A DNA stretch of 64,000 bases from contig BSYQ01000010.1 in assembly GCA_030272585.1 (NCBI GenBank), positions 1,364,001 to 1,428,000 of the forward strand. The letters are read 5' to 3'. Origin of the DNA: Bryopsis sp. KO-2023 (lineage: Eukaryota; Chlorophyta; Ulvophyceae; Bryopsidales; Bryopsidaceae). The first letter of the stretch is position 1. Every line of letters starts with the position of its first letter. The position numbers and the translations under genes are program-made. This document shows, one piece after another, positions 45,700-58,400 of the stretch. The notes below the pieces were generated by a model. That model saw nothing but the letters and a program-made list of their open reading frames with translations. It was not told where the DNA came from and made no database searches.

Positions 45700-45903
45700 C
45701 AGGGTTGCCAAATATGCGTACGAAACTCGGTATCACGTGACGAAAAAACAAATTAACAACGACTACAGCAACGATGGCGGCCACAGAGCTGGAGATTTTT
45801 GGCTTACTTAGCCGTATTTCTCTCGTATTAAATGTACTTAAACGTATTGTACGCGTCAAATATAGGCCACATGTTCTACTAGAATACGTTTCTGGCAACC
45901 CTG
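45700..45903 (+). mobile_element. MITE copy 2 (CAGGGTTGCCA inverted repeats)
   Basis: 204 bp with perfect 11-bp terminal inverted repeats and the same internal blocks and orientation as 12969-13221, though diverged and shorter. Its inner flank is GATTGACT; its outer flank GCTGGGGC equals the outer flank of copy 1. Confidence 0.75.
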
Positions 45904-45911
45904 GCTGGGGC

Positions 45912-47118
45912 TGTACACCTTTTCGTTTTGTTCTGTTTGGATTCTGAGTTATTTTTTTGGGGGGGGGGTTGTTAGTTTCTTTTTGTCTTTTTTGGTTGTT
46001 ACTTGGAGAAGGGCTTATGGAAACAATATTTTTTTTGATGAAGTGATTGTCTGGCATTGGGTTGCGATAGGCAACATGTAATCATTGATTGGTTGACACC
46101 TTTTGTTACATGAGTCCGCATTTATTTCCACAATCAATCAAACCAATGTGCAACCCATGTCTATACTCGATCAAAAGAAACAAAATCAAACGACAAGGAA
46201 GCTTCTAATTACCCATCCTCTCACTTTAAAGTGTGGAAATTTCCACACCACCCACTACTCTCCAATCGTCCACCCACTGATTCCAACTGGATACCTCTCG
46301 TCTGGATAACGTTTTTTCATTCTGATGACGGATCCGATCGAAACAAGTCTTTTGGAAAACTTTGCAATGTTGTGTTTTTTTTTCCGTTTTCCTTATTTGA
46401 ACCACATTTGGTAAATAGAGCAGGGAAGGCCAAAAAGATGGTATCGTTTGTTTTGCAAGTCCACCCTCAGAACAATTTGCAATCTGCATTTCAAATCGCT
46501 TTCTCATGCCAAAACAGGTAAAATCATTAGGGAAATAGTGAAAAGTATATGTCAAGGGAAACAAAGTTGATTTCCTGTCACAGTGTGGCAGCTTTGGAAT
46601 GTGAAACAGTTGTGTAACATTTTTTACAGATACTCCACGATCATCCCCATTACATTCACTGAAAAAAGAAGACGATACCCCTTGCAAGGTAATTCAACCC
46701 TTGCACATTATCCCCAAAACATTCAAGTTGACTACTTTGATCGTCTCATTGCCCGACTGTTTACAAATATCCCAAGAAGCGTGACCGTCACACTTCAATT
46801 TTCCATCATCTCCGCCATCCTCATGCCAATTCGCTCGGAACTGCTGTCAACTACAGGATCCGATTCACTGGACACTGGTGTGGCCCAACCAAACGGTGTG
46901 CCGGCGACACTCACGATCTGACATAGCCGACTGAAGAGTACTGAGGAGTGAACGGTCGAAACATTCGAAAACACAGCCGCGCTTTGGGCTCTTGTTTCTT
47001 CCACAGCGAAAAGGTTTTGTATGCTTCGAAAGGTAAGTAGCTTGAACAAGTGAGTTATTTGGAATGCCCAGCCCTCAAGCCAAAGAATAGGAGACCACGC
47101 TTGGCGACGAACTACGAA
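45912..47118. other. Upstream region of the polyketide synthase gene
   Basis: About 1.2 kb with poly-G/poly-T runs near 45955-45968 and no recognised coding exon. Frames at 46226-46687 (-) and 46583-46921 (+) match nothing I know. A 5' non-coding exon or promoter for the downstream gene may lie here; a frame open from 47050 precedes the chosen ATG but starts without one. Confidence 0.4.
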
Positions 47119-49450
47119 ATGGCGTCGGAAATGGCGGAAGTGAGTGGGCAAGGTGGATCTCCACCCCATGACGCCGACGTTTTGTCCACCCTTGACGTCT
47201 GGGACATCATAGAGGTGGCGAATAAACAATATGGGGACCGCCTTGCAGTGGTCGACTGTGGACTACCAGAAAGACAGTTCACATACGAGAGTCTCTATCG
47301 ACGATCATGTGCCCTGGTTCGATATTTAATCGACAAAGGAATCAAACGAGGAGATCGACTGGCTCTGGTGCTCCAAAACAGACACGAGGTGGTCGAATTG
47401 CACTACGCGGCGGCAGCTCTGCACGCTGTGGTTGTGAACGTGAACGTTCACCTGGCTCCGCGCGAAGTCGCTTATCTGTTGACGGACTCGCGGCCCAAAC
47501 TGGTGTTCTGTGAGGATGAATATCGTGAAGTCCTGGAGCAGGCTCTCGTGTCGGCATCAACGGAAAACGAGAAACTCGAAGGCAGGAATGGGGATGATGA
47601 CGTTCTCCCTGAAGGAGTGGTATGGATCCGGCCGAGCCTGAGTGAGCATAGCTTTTGTGCGGCGCTGCACTTGTGGACGGGGAGCTATGAGGAGTGCTGC
47701 GTTACGAGGGAAGACGACTTTGAGAGGATGTGCGAAGCCAGGTCTGCATGTCGGACGTCGGGATCTTCAGGAGACGGCTTCCACATGTACTACACAAGTG
47801 GAACAACTGGCTTGCCGAAGGGTGTGCTCCTCACCCATCAAATCGTCATTTCCCATGCCGTCGCAGCCATCCAAGGTACGCAGAGAAACACGATCTACGA
47901 GACTCGTGTGTGTGGAAGTTTTCAAAAAACCACCCATGTTGGGAACTGAACTAACTAACTTGTTGTGAATTTTTGCTTCCAGAGATGAATTTAAATCAGC
48001 ATGATGTCTGGGGACATTTTTCACCTATGTTTCATCTGGTGGACGTGTTTGCTGTTTATTCCATAACTCTCGTTGGGGGGAGGCATGTGATCCAACCGAT
48101 GTTCAGCGCTCGGGAAACGCTTCTTGCAATAGGTGAGTCAGTCAGACTGTCAAACATTTCAAAACAAACAATTCAGAGATCCGAAAAACAATTTTTTTGC
48201 TCGAATTGTCCATCCAGGAGTGCAATGTATGCATAAAAGCCGTCTTTTCCACATATAAGTTTGTGCTGACTGTTTGCTGGGTGTTTTTTTTTTCAACCCA
48301 GAAAGGGAAAGAGTCAGCTGCACCAATGTCGCCTCGACAGCAATCACGTTGATGGTGAATAACCCGATTGCAAATCAACTGGATCTGACTTGTCTGCGAG
48401 TCGTGTCATGCGGAGGGGCACCTCAGTCCCCAGCCATACTCAAAAGAGCAGTTTCCCTGTTTGGCTGCGAATTCTTCTTATCTTACGGCATGACTGAATG
48501 CTGTGGAAAAATCACGATGTCAATCTTACCCCCGCATGCACAAGAATCGCTGTCTACGGAGCACATGTGGGGTTTGCTGACATCGTCAGGCCGGCCGTTC
48601 AGTCTGATGGATGTCAGAGTTGTGGGTCAGACTGGGGATGTGGATCCAGGGTGTTTGGAAGTCGGGGAGGTTTGGTGCAAAGGGGTGACGGTGTTTGATG
48701 GATACTGGAACCTTCCGGAGGCCACAGACAGCAGCTTTCAAGATGGTTGGTTCAAAACGGGGGATCTTGCAACCGTGAGGAAGGATGGCTACATCAGCAT
48801 AGTGGACAGGAAAAAAGACATGGTAATTGGGTTGGCTATAGGCCTGAGAACATATTTAATTTTTTTTTTTCTTTCCTGAATTGCAAGTCTTACAGAGAGA
48901 CGACATTAGTCGTTAGTCATTCTTCTGTCTGTACGAATAACACGCACCTCACTGTCTTGCTGCAAAAACCAATCTGCATGACATAATTGACTAAGGCTGC
49001 CCTACTTTTGGCCAGCAACATCCCCCGGTTGCTGAGAGTCTTTCATGTTTTGTTCAGATCCTATGCGGAGGGGAAAACGTGTATTGCACAGAGGTGGAAT
49101 CGGTGTTATACCAGCACCCCTCCGTCCACCAGGCCGCCGTCTTTGGCATTCCCAGTGCCGTGCTGGGTGAGCTCGTTTGTGCAGCCGTCGTTCCTCGAGA
49201 GTTGGAGGAGGAAGCTGTGAGCCCCAGTCAATTGATCGACTGGTGCACCAAAAACCTTGCCTATTACAAGGTCCCATCAAAAATCCAGATCGTAGACAAG
49301 ATGCCGACAACCGGGTCGGGGAAAATTCTCAAATCTGCACTGAGGGACATGGTCGTGAATGGAGAGGGTGCCAGACCAGGCGAGGCCATCCAAGGTCGTG
49401 TCGATGATTTGGTGGATTGCCGTGCGGTGGCTGAAAGAATGAAGATCGAA
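47119..49450 (+). other. PKS loading domain: acyl-AMP ligase (AMP-binding superfamily)
   Basis: Adenylate-forming domain of about 600 residues over exons 1-4. Motifs: YYTSGTTGLPKGVLLTH (P-loop, about 47790-47840), FSPMFHLVD, VVSCGGAPQS, LSYGMTECCGK (about 48478-48510), DGWFKTGDLATVRKDGYISI with VDRKKDM (about 48743-48822), CGGENVYCTEVE across the exon 3/4 junction, and the C-terminal lysine motif TTGSGKILK (about 49306-49334). This activates a carboxylic acid as acyl-AMP for transfer to the adjacent carrier domain. A fatty-acid substrate is likely from family context but not proved. Confidence 0.92.
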
Positions 49451-52400
49451 TTGGGGCTGGAGGAAAGCAGGGGTGTCGAGGAGGGCTGTGGCGAGCTTGA
49501 CACAGAAGTCGCTCATATATTGGTTGTGCAACAACAGGATTTGGTGGAGGAGGTGAGATTTCATGCCCCGATTGAGACTCCATTCTTTTTTTTCCCCATA
49601 TGCAATTGTATATCTATATCTATCTATTGACATATGTATACATTTCTGGTCGAATGCCACCGTTTCTTCGAGGGAGATTCATAGTCTGCAAACAGCTTGT
49701 GGAAATCTTTAATTGATTGTTAATTTGGCCATGAGTTTTTGCCATCCTTTTTGGTAATGTTCTTTTGCAGGCATCTCGTTGTGGTCGAGCGGGTCTTCGA
49801 TGGTTGCTTGTTTTGACTGAGAAGGGGACATCCCCTTATGATCACGCTGAGCTCGAAAAAATTGCATCCCTGTCAGACATGGTAATCAGCATCTGTCTGG
49901 TGGACCCTCCAACCATGCAAGACAATGAGCTGCTTTCAACAGCCCTTCACTTGGCACGAGGTCCCTTGCCCTGTTTTGGATGCATTTTCTTCAAGGAAGC
50001 ACCGAAAGAGGGTGGCCAAGGTCAAACTCCAGTGGGGGCATCAACCAGCAGTCTGACGGAGTTAATTGTCGGGATTGTGGAGAGAATTCTGAATAGCACC
50101 TCTGGGGAACAGATCTCGTTGGATGCACCATTGATGGCTGCAGGTCTGACATCGACTGGGGCGCTACAGTTGACAAGCGAATTGGAGACCAAGCTGGCGA
50201 TTGAATTGCCAGGGACTTTGGTGTTCGATTATCCCAGTGTCAGAGCCATGGCAGAATTTCTCTCCACAGAAATCGAGCACCGAAACCCGGTCAAAGCCGG
50301 ATTCAAGCCTGTTCGGGACATATTGGTGCAATCTGTTTGCGAGGTTTTACAAACTTCTGACGTTCCAGTTTCGAGTCCACTCATGGCTGCAGGTCTGACA
50401 TCAACGTTGGCCATTCAGCTGACCTCAACTTTGGTACAAAAATTTGGGGTGGATTTCCCGGAAACTCTGGTGTTCGACTATCCCACAGTCGATGCACTCG
50501 TGGATTACATTTCTGAGATGGAGCTTCAAATCTCAAAGACTGACCGCAGGACTGACACAAGTGTGACCACCATGGTGCATGATTGCGTGGCTGAGATTCT
50601 GAAGGTGTCAAGCGTGGAGTCAGACCAGCCTCTCATGGCGGTGGGGCTGACATCCACAATGGCGATCGATCTGACCGAAAAGCTAGCAGCCCAATTAAAA
50701 TGTGACCTGCCCGGCACTCTCGTATTCGATTACCCGACATTACGGGAAATCGTGGAGCATATCACCGAGACTCATTCTGTTGAGGTTGCAGCTGGGGGTG
50801 GCGCACCAATCCAAAATTCAAATGCTAAAATGCATGTCTACGACGTGGTTATGAGATGCGTTTCGGCTGTTGTTGGGACTGGGACGATCGATGGTGGAGT
50901 CCCCCTCATGGCTGCGGGGGTTTCCAGTACGATGGCGGTCCAACTGACGTCTGACCTGGAGAAAAATCTTGGATTGGAATTGCCGGGCACACTGATATTC
51001 GACTATCCATCCGTCAATCTGATTGTGGAGTACATTCTCGATGAGCATGACCTTCCAGCTGTTCCTAAAGCCGTGTCAGTCATGCAAGCAAATGCACCCT
51101 CGCTTCTGGACCATCAAGAAGCTGTTTTCGTTGTTTCCATGTGTGACAGGTTACCGGGGAAACAACAGATTTCGACATCCAAAGGTCATGGTGGTGTCGG
51201 GGACAGGATATCTGTGGTCCCTCTAGAGCGATGGGATGTAAACATGGAGTTTGGAGAATCGAACATGCGATTCGGTGGCTTTGTTCAAGATGCAGCCTTA
51301 TTTGACCCGACCGCATACTCCTTTTCTCAGTCGGAAACAGTGCTGATGGATCCTCAGCAAAGGTTAGCAATGGATGTGTTTTCCCAAGCCGCGAATGTCC
51401 ATAGTGGGGGTGAATTATTGAACACCGAGGTGGGGATTTATGTGGGGGTGTCTCAGCTGGAATACGCAAGGTTGACCCTGCAGTCTGGCATTAATATCAA
51501 TGCGTATTATGCCACTGGAGCACATCTATCAGTAGCGTCTGGCCGGATTTCTTATACCTATGGCTTCAAAGGGCCAGCCGTCACTGTGGACACAGCCTGT
51601 TCATCATCCCTAGTCACAACTCACTTGGCTAAGAATGCCCTGCAAAGAGGAGATGTCAAGGCGGCAGGGACAATCGGGGTCAACCTGACATTGGTCAATT
51701 CCTGGACCCAGGCCTGTCATAGAGCAGGCATGCTTGCTGAGGATGGGCGGTGTAAGACTCTGGATGCGGAGGCGGATGGCTATGTTCGCGCAGAGGGTGC
51801 CTGTGCAGCCATTCTTGGCAGGGGTCAGGAGTTTAGCGATCATGCGCTGGGATGTCTCAGGCTTGTGGGGACAGCTGTCAATCAGGATGGGCGGTCGAGC
51901 TCCTTGACCGCCCCCAACGGACCTTCCCAACAGAGTGTGATTCGTGGAGCCTTGCGAGATGGAAATCTGAGCATAGAGTCGCTGGACACCCTGCAAATGC
52001 ATGGCACAGGGACCAGCTTGGGGGACCCAATTGAGGTCGGTGCTGCCCTTGCAGTCACATCATCAAGGGAGGAAGAGATGGGGGAGCCTCTGAAACTGGT
52101 TGCGGTCAAATCACATACAGGCCACGCCGAGCCGGCGGCTGGAATCATGGGTCTACTCGATGTTGCCCATGCTGCTGACAGTCTGACCCTCCCCCCAATT
52201 CTGCACCTCTGCCGTCTGAATCCGTATGTGGAAAGCTCCATTCGCCATGCTATGTCACGATCGACATCTCTGAGTGTTTCCATGCCTAGAGAACCCTCCA
52301 GCATTCCCCATGGAGCCCAGTCAGCATGCAGCGGTATTTCGTCGTTTGCATTCATGGGGACGAATTCACATTGCATACTCCAACAAAACCTTGTGGATGC

Positions 52401-55400
52401 CAGACCTACTGGAGGCAAAGCCCCGACACAGCACTTTGAGCTGAAACGGTGTTGGATCAATGTGAAACCCCATGCATTTCTCGACAGAGTGGTTTCTGCC
52501 ACTGTGGCCCCCCGTGTCGTTTTCGAGTGCAGCTTGAATAATGCGAGGCTCAAATTTCTAATGGACCATCAAGTCAGACATCGGGCATTGTTCCCAGCAG
52601 CAGGGATGCTGGAACTGGCTTTGGCCTCAGGAAAGAGTCTGTATGAAGGTGCCACCAGTCAGACTGTGGTGGTTTCATCGATGGCCATTACGAGCCCAAT
52701 CCTAATGTCCAACAGGGGTGGGGATATGCACCCCACGAAGCTGATTAGATGTAACGTATCGTCCTCTGACGGCCAGATAGAAATCTGCTGCTTGGCTGGT
52801 GAGGAAAACAGCCAGGTTGTGAATGCCCATGGCTACCTGGGGACCCTCAAGCCTGGCTCGAGTGAATCCAACCTGATAAATACAGAAGAAAACGATAATG
52901 ATGAGGCGAAACATACATCAAACAAGGGCATTTTGTTTCCGGCTGAGGAAATCGCTCCCTCCCACCGATTCGCCCTAGGTGCTTTTGAAATCAGTGGCGA
53001 CTGGAACGATTTCCACACCCCACCACAAGCTATGGACAGCTGTTTGCATTTGGGGGTTGTGAAAAAGGGCTCCGGGGCCAAAGTACCCATCTCTGTTGGA
53101 TGCTTTGCTTGTAGCAGGAGCACTGACGACTTCTCGGGCGATTTGCATGCTATGATGGATCCTTACCCGATAAACGACAAGGAAAATGTCCAAAGTTTCC
53201 AACTGGGCTCCAGTTCGAGGAATGTCAATGTGTGCTTGGCTGAGTTAGAGACAAAAGTGATCGATCAAACTCAAGAGGTTTCGGTTAGAAGTGATCCATC
53301 CACGTATGAAGTGGAGTGGGTTGCGTCCAGCCCCCTCCAGGATGTGACTAATCACCCATCCGGCTCAGAGGGCAGCGCAACCACTGTTCTATCAATGATT
53401 CAGAGAGGATCCCCCCACAACCGAATCAGTTCGAACGTCGATGGGGCCACCCCACTTCAAGCGGCGACTGGAGCTTTGGAGTTGGTCCAATCAGGAATGC
53501 ATCATGATGTGGTAACTCTCGAGGGCAGATTTTCCACAGGGTCGGAGCAGCTCAATTGGTCGTTTGTTCCAAATGAGCAACATGGAGTGGCCAATGCAGT
53601 GGCGGGTTTCCTCAAAACCACAGCGACAGAAAATCCATCCATGTCTGTTGAAATATCACATGGGGACAAAGTGGTGGTGGATGAGAACTCGACTGTTTCT
53701 CAGCACCATGGTGGCTATCCCAAAGAGGTGCACCGAATCAATGGAATTGAGAATTCACCAAGATTGACTCGCAGCTTGATTGAGGATGCCAACGAGCTGA
53801 TTCAAATTCGGGCAGAGCCTAGGGGTTCACTGGCAAACCTCGTTCCAGTCGCATTCAACGAATCCCAGACCTCCCTCTCTCCAGAAGAAGTGCTCCTCCG
53901 GGTAAAAGCTGTGGGCATCAACTTCAGAGATGTCTTGAATGTATTGGGGATGTACCCTGGAGATCCTGGGCCTCCAGGGTCAGACACTGCTGGTGTTGTG
54001 ATGGCGGTTGGGTCAGACATCACAGATCTGAAAACTGGGGATAGCGTTTTTGGCTTTGCAAATGGGAGCCTGGGGACATGTGTGGTGGCAAATTCCCACA
54101 CCCTAGCCATCATCCCAGACAGCATCAGTTTCAGTGAAGCAGCCACGACCCCAACGGTGTTTGTAACTGTGGGGCTGGCTCTGACCGAAGTGGGGAAAAT
54201 GGCCGAAGGTGATTCTGTGCTTGTCCATGCTGCCACTGGGGGTGTTGGCCTTGCAGCCATGCAAGTGATAAAAGCTTGTGGTGCAAAAGCCTTCGCAACG
54301 GCAGGGAGCCCCAATAAGCGGTCGTTGTTGCGTGCGATGGGGACTGCCAATGTGCTCAGCTCAAGGACGATCGACTTTTCAGAAGATCTGGCTCAAATTG
54401 GGGGTGTGGATCTGGTTCTGAACTCACTCACATCTCCAGGGATGGTGAGGGGTTCCCTCTCAGCATTGAGATCCGGTGGAAGAATGATTGAGATATCAAA
54501 ACGGGACATCTTTAGTCATCGTCTGGTGACGGCAGAAAGGCCTGATGTGGGTTACACCATTCTCGCTGTTGATTTCCTCCCACCCCAAGTAACCAAAAAG
54601 CACCTCGCAGACGTCCAAAGCTCCTTGTCGATGGGCCAAATTCAACCGCTCAGATCGACATGCTTTTCTTTGGGATCTGTGGCATCCGCAATGAGACAAA
54701 TGGCGCAAGCTTTGCATGTCGGGAAAGTGACTGTGAGTACCTCCGAAATGGTCTTTAGGAGCGGCCAGAGTGCAGGAGCGATCGCAGTCACAGGAGGGTT
54801 GGGTGGTCTGGGTGCTTTGATTTCCCCATGGCTGATCGCCAATAAAATTGCTGCACATGTTTACCTTATCGGGAGAACTGGGAGGAACTCCCAGAGAAGC
54901 ATCTCGATGCTGAATTCCAGGGGTCAAATCACGGTTCTGGCGGCTGATGTGTCTGTCATGGAGGACAATGCACACTTGATGGATGCACTGTCGGGAGTGA
55001 GTCACACGATCGATGGGATTATCCATGCTGGCGGTGTGTTGGAGGATGGGCTGATCGAGAATCAGACACCCCAGATGCTCAGGAAGGTGTTTGCCCCCAA
55101 GATATCACCTCTTTCCACGTTTGAAACCACAGCCACGATGCTCCCAATGTCGCACTCTATTCTGTTTTCGTCGGTGGCTAGTTTGATCGGTGCTGGGGGG
55201 CAAGCCAATTATGTCGCTGCCAACAGGGCGATGGATAGTTGGTGTTCGAAGAGAACTTTTTCAGGTTGTGGAACGACAAGCATCCAATGGGGGGCCTGGG
55301 CTTCCGCTGGAATGGCATCTGCGAGCGTTATGAAACGCCTGGAAAGAATCGGGCAGGGGGTATTAAAACCAGAGGTTGGCCTTTCCGTTCTCCAACATTT

Positions 55401-58400
55401 ACTCACGCTTTCAGCAACCACCGACGGAATCGTGGGGAAGAACGTTTGCCAAGTAACTGTGAATCCTTTCAACTGGAAAAAATACGGCACACACCTGGGC
55501 ACGGTCCCCGAGATATTTTCTGACCAACTCGCAGTGGATGCCTCTCGCCTCACCACAAATACGAGTTCTCCTATGGAGTCTGTGGGGATGGAGGAAGTCA
55601 GTCGACACGTTTCCAGAGAATCGATCCAAAAAGAGGTGGAATCTGCGGTGGAAGACGTGCTTGGGTTCAGCGTGACGGCAAACGAGCCGCTTATGTCGGC
55701 AGGGTTGGATTCCCTGGGTGCAGTGGAATACGTAAACCTGCTCGGTCGAAAACTCGGCATGCAGCTTCCAACCACACTTATTTTCGACTATCCCACCGTT
55801 TCTGGTATCACGGATTTCCTTTTGGAGAAGCTTTTGGCGAAAACCAACGTTGTGACCAAAACCAACAGCAATGTGATCCAAGGTCCACAACAGAAAGCGT
55901 TGTCTGAGAAATTAAACGCACCCCTGCACCTTGTCGATATCGTGGAAAGGCCTTACCTCGGAGATACACGTATCAATAACTTTGAAGATGTTATCATTGG
56001 AATACCACAGTCTCGATGGGATGCAGGCGTTACAGTGGATCGAGAGGTTCCAGCACTTTTTGGAAGCTTCATGACGGACATACACTGCTTCGACTCAAAA
56101 ATGTTCGGTCTTTCTAAAGCGGAGGCGGTTCTTATGGACCCACAGCATAGATGCCTTCTCGAACTGTCTTGCGACGTGATGCTCGCAGCGAATGGTGATA
56201 CTCTAGTGGATCCGGAGAATGTGGGGGTCTTTTTCGGGATATCATGGACAGAATACCACAAGCTGTGCACAACGCACAGAATGCCTTTGGGGCCATACAG
56301 TGCGCAAGGTGCAGTTTTGAGCGTGGCTTGTGGTAGAGTGTCGTATCATTTTGGATTGAAGGGCCCCGCCCTGTCGATTGATACCGCGTGCTCTTCTTCG
56401 CTGGTGGCCACCTCTGTTGGTCGTGAAAGCATGATGATGGGCGGGAAGGGGGCACTGGTCGGTGGAATAAATATGATGTTGCTTCCAACGACTACACAGA
56501 TGTTTCAGAAAGCAAAAATGCTTTCACCAGATGGCAGGTGCAAGGCTCTTGATCAAAACGCCGATGGCTACGTGAGGGCGGAAGGCTGCTCGGTGATGAT
56601 GTTATCCCTTGACTCCACAGCGCCGGTTGGCTTTTTAGCGGGGGCGGCTGTAAACCAAGATGGGAAAGCCAGCTCACTCACAGCACCAAATGGCCCTTCA
56701 CAAAAGCAAGTGATACTCGCAGCCCTATCCTCTGCTGGACTTTCACCACATGCAGTGAATGCTTTACAAATGCACGGGACAGGAACTGCGCTGGGGGATC
56801 CGATAGAAATCGGTGCTGCCAGCGCTGGTTTCCTGCCACCTGATAGAGACCATCCATTCATTCTCATGGCAAGAAAGTCGGGTATAGGCCATGCCGAACC
56901 CGCTTCTGGAGCACTCGGGCTGAGCAGGGCCTTCCACAATATCACCAATTGTATCGTTGATCAGATTCATCATTTGCACAGCCTTAACCCCCATGTTGTC
57001 AATGTGATGGAGACATCATTGTCCGGTGGTGAAAATTCCGCTATTCCACGTCTTACCGCCCCACTCGTTGGGACGCTGGAGAGTGGAGAGTACACCATTG
57101 GCGTTTCGGCGTTTGCCTTCCAAGGAACAAACGCTCATGCGATCGTCACCACTGCTCGCGGTGCAGCTTTCACACAGAAGATCGCTGACAGAGTCCATCC
57201 CACATTCGAGAAACAAAGGTCCTGGGTTGTTCCAACACCTCATCCCTACCTTCAATACTTCAAAAGGATTGGAAATGAGTGCATCATGCACACCGGATTG
57301 ATGTCCCCTGCATTCGCTGATATTTGGGACCACCAAGTCAAAGGAAGAGTACTCGTTCCGGCGGCGGCGATGATGGAAACTGGATTGCAGGCAGTCTACT
57401 CCGCGTTAAATTCAGAAAACGAGCGCATTTGTCTGGCACAAGGGTCCATCCCGAGTCCGCTTATACTCAAGAAACCTGTTGGTACTCCCGCCGATCAGAC
57501 GTTTTTCCTCTGCTCTTTTGATGTATTGAACGGCGAGGTCACTTTCTCTTCCACACGTGCTACTGCGCGCCAGCATCATTTCTCGGCCGTCGTGAGAGTC
57601 CTTCACGAAGGAGAAACTGACAGCATGCAAATCGGAAACCGCGCTGAGATGGCGTTGTTCGATGAGGCATCCGTCACTGATGCTGTGTGTGTCGCTGAGA
57701 TCGCACCTCGACCAACTCCAGCACTGGATTGGCTAGGACCGGCAGAAATCGATTCAAGCTTCCAGCTGAGAGCAGTTGCACTCAACAAATCCCCAACACG
57801 CCTGAGAGTTCCAGTGGGGGTTGATGTCTATCAATCTCACCAAGTGAACGGACTACGAGCTTGCAACACAACTGCGCAGTGTTTACCAGCAGATCTTGAC
57901 ACAGACTTGCGATCCAACTGCCTGATCACTGACCTGAGTGGTCGTGAAATATGTAGAGTAGATGGATTAAAAGCCAGAGCCATGGACACAACGGGCCAAC
58001 ACATCGGACAACAAGCCACCGCATCCACTATCGTTGAGGAAGGGGTTGAATGTATATATCGAACTGTCAACAAAGTCAGTGCTCCTTACGAACTGAACAT
58101 GGAGGATGATTTCCGCGAGACGGTGTCCTTGAAATCTGACCTTGGCGCTGTCCGTGAGGGTATGTGCGGAGTGTCCCTTTCCCAAGGCTTCCTGGCAAAC
58201 GGCGCCAGCAAAGTGAACCTCCACACGACTTCTCCACCTGCTAATGGGAATATGTCAGGCCATGCGTCTTCAGAGATGAGCTGCTCGATGTTCGAGAGCA
58301 TGCTGAGGACTATTTCGAAAGAAAGCTCCACCCTATGCAGCAGTGGCAGAATAGATAGAGCAATACTAACTTCCACTGAACAAAACGGAGCGACGTTCTC

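Larger units (their letters stand above)
12969..45903. mobile_element. Candidate composite inverted-repeat DNA transposon carrying a BTB gene
   Basis: The left boundary is CAGGGTTGCCA (12969-12979) and the right boundary is its inverse TGGCAACCCTG (45893-45903). Outside both ends is the same 8-bp word GCTGGGGC (12961-12968 and 45904-45911). An 8-bp target duplication with CA-starting inverted repeats is typical of hAT-type transposons. Without the retrotransposon nest (and its CTTCG duplication) the unit would be about 1.94 kb and contain the BTB gene. Each end is itself a small element with both inverted repeats, and neither has its own matching flanks. No transposase is visible, so movement would depend on one elsewhere. 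The composite reading is inference from the matching flanks. Confidence 0.5.

Noticed and set aside
46583..46921. 112-codon plus-strand frame before the PKS
   Set aside because: No domain, no start context, and overlapped by an equally long minus-strand frame. It may be by chance.
52395..52560. Possible AT domain after KS1
   Set aside because: Only about 40 residues separate the KS end from the DH start, and no GHSxG motif is present; the same holds after KS2 and KS3.
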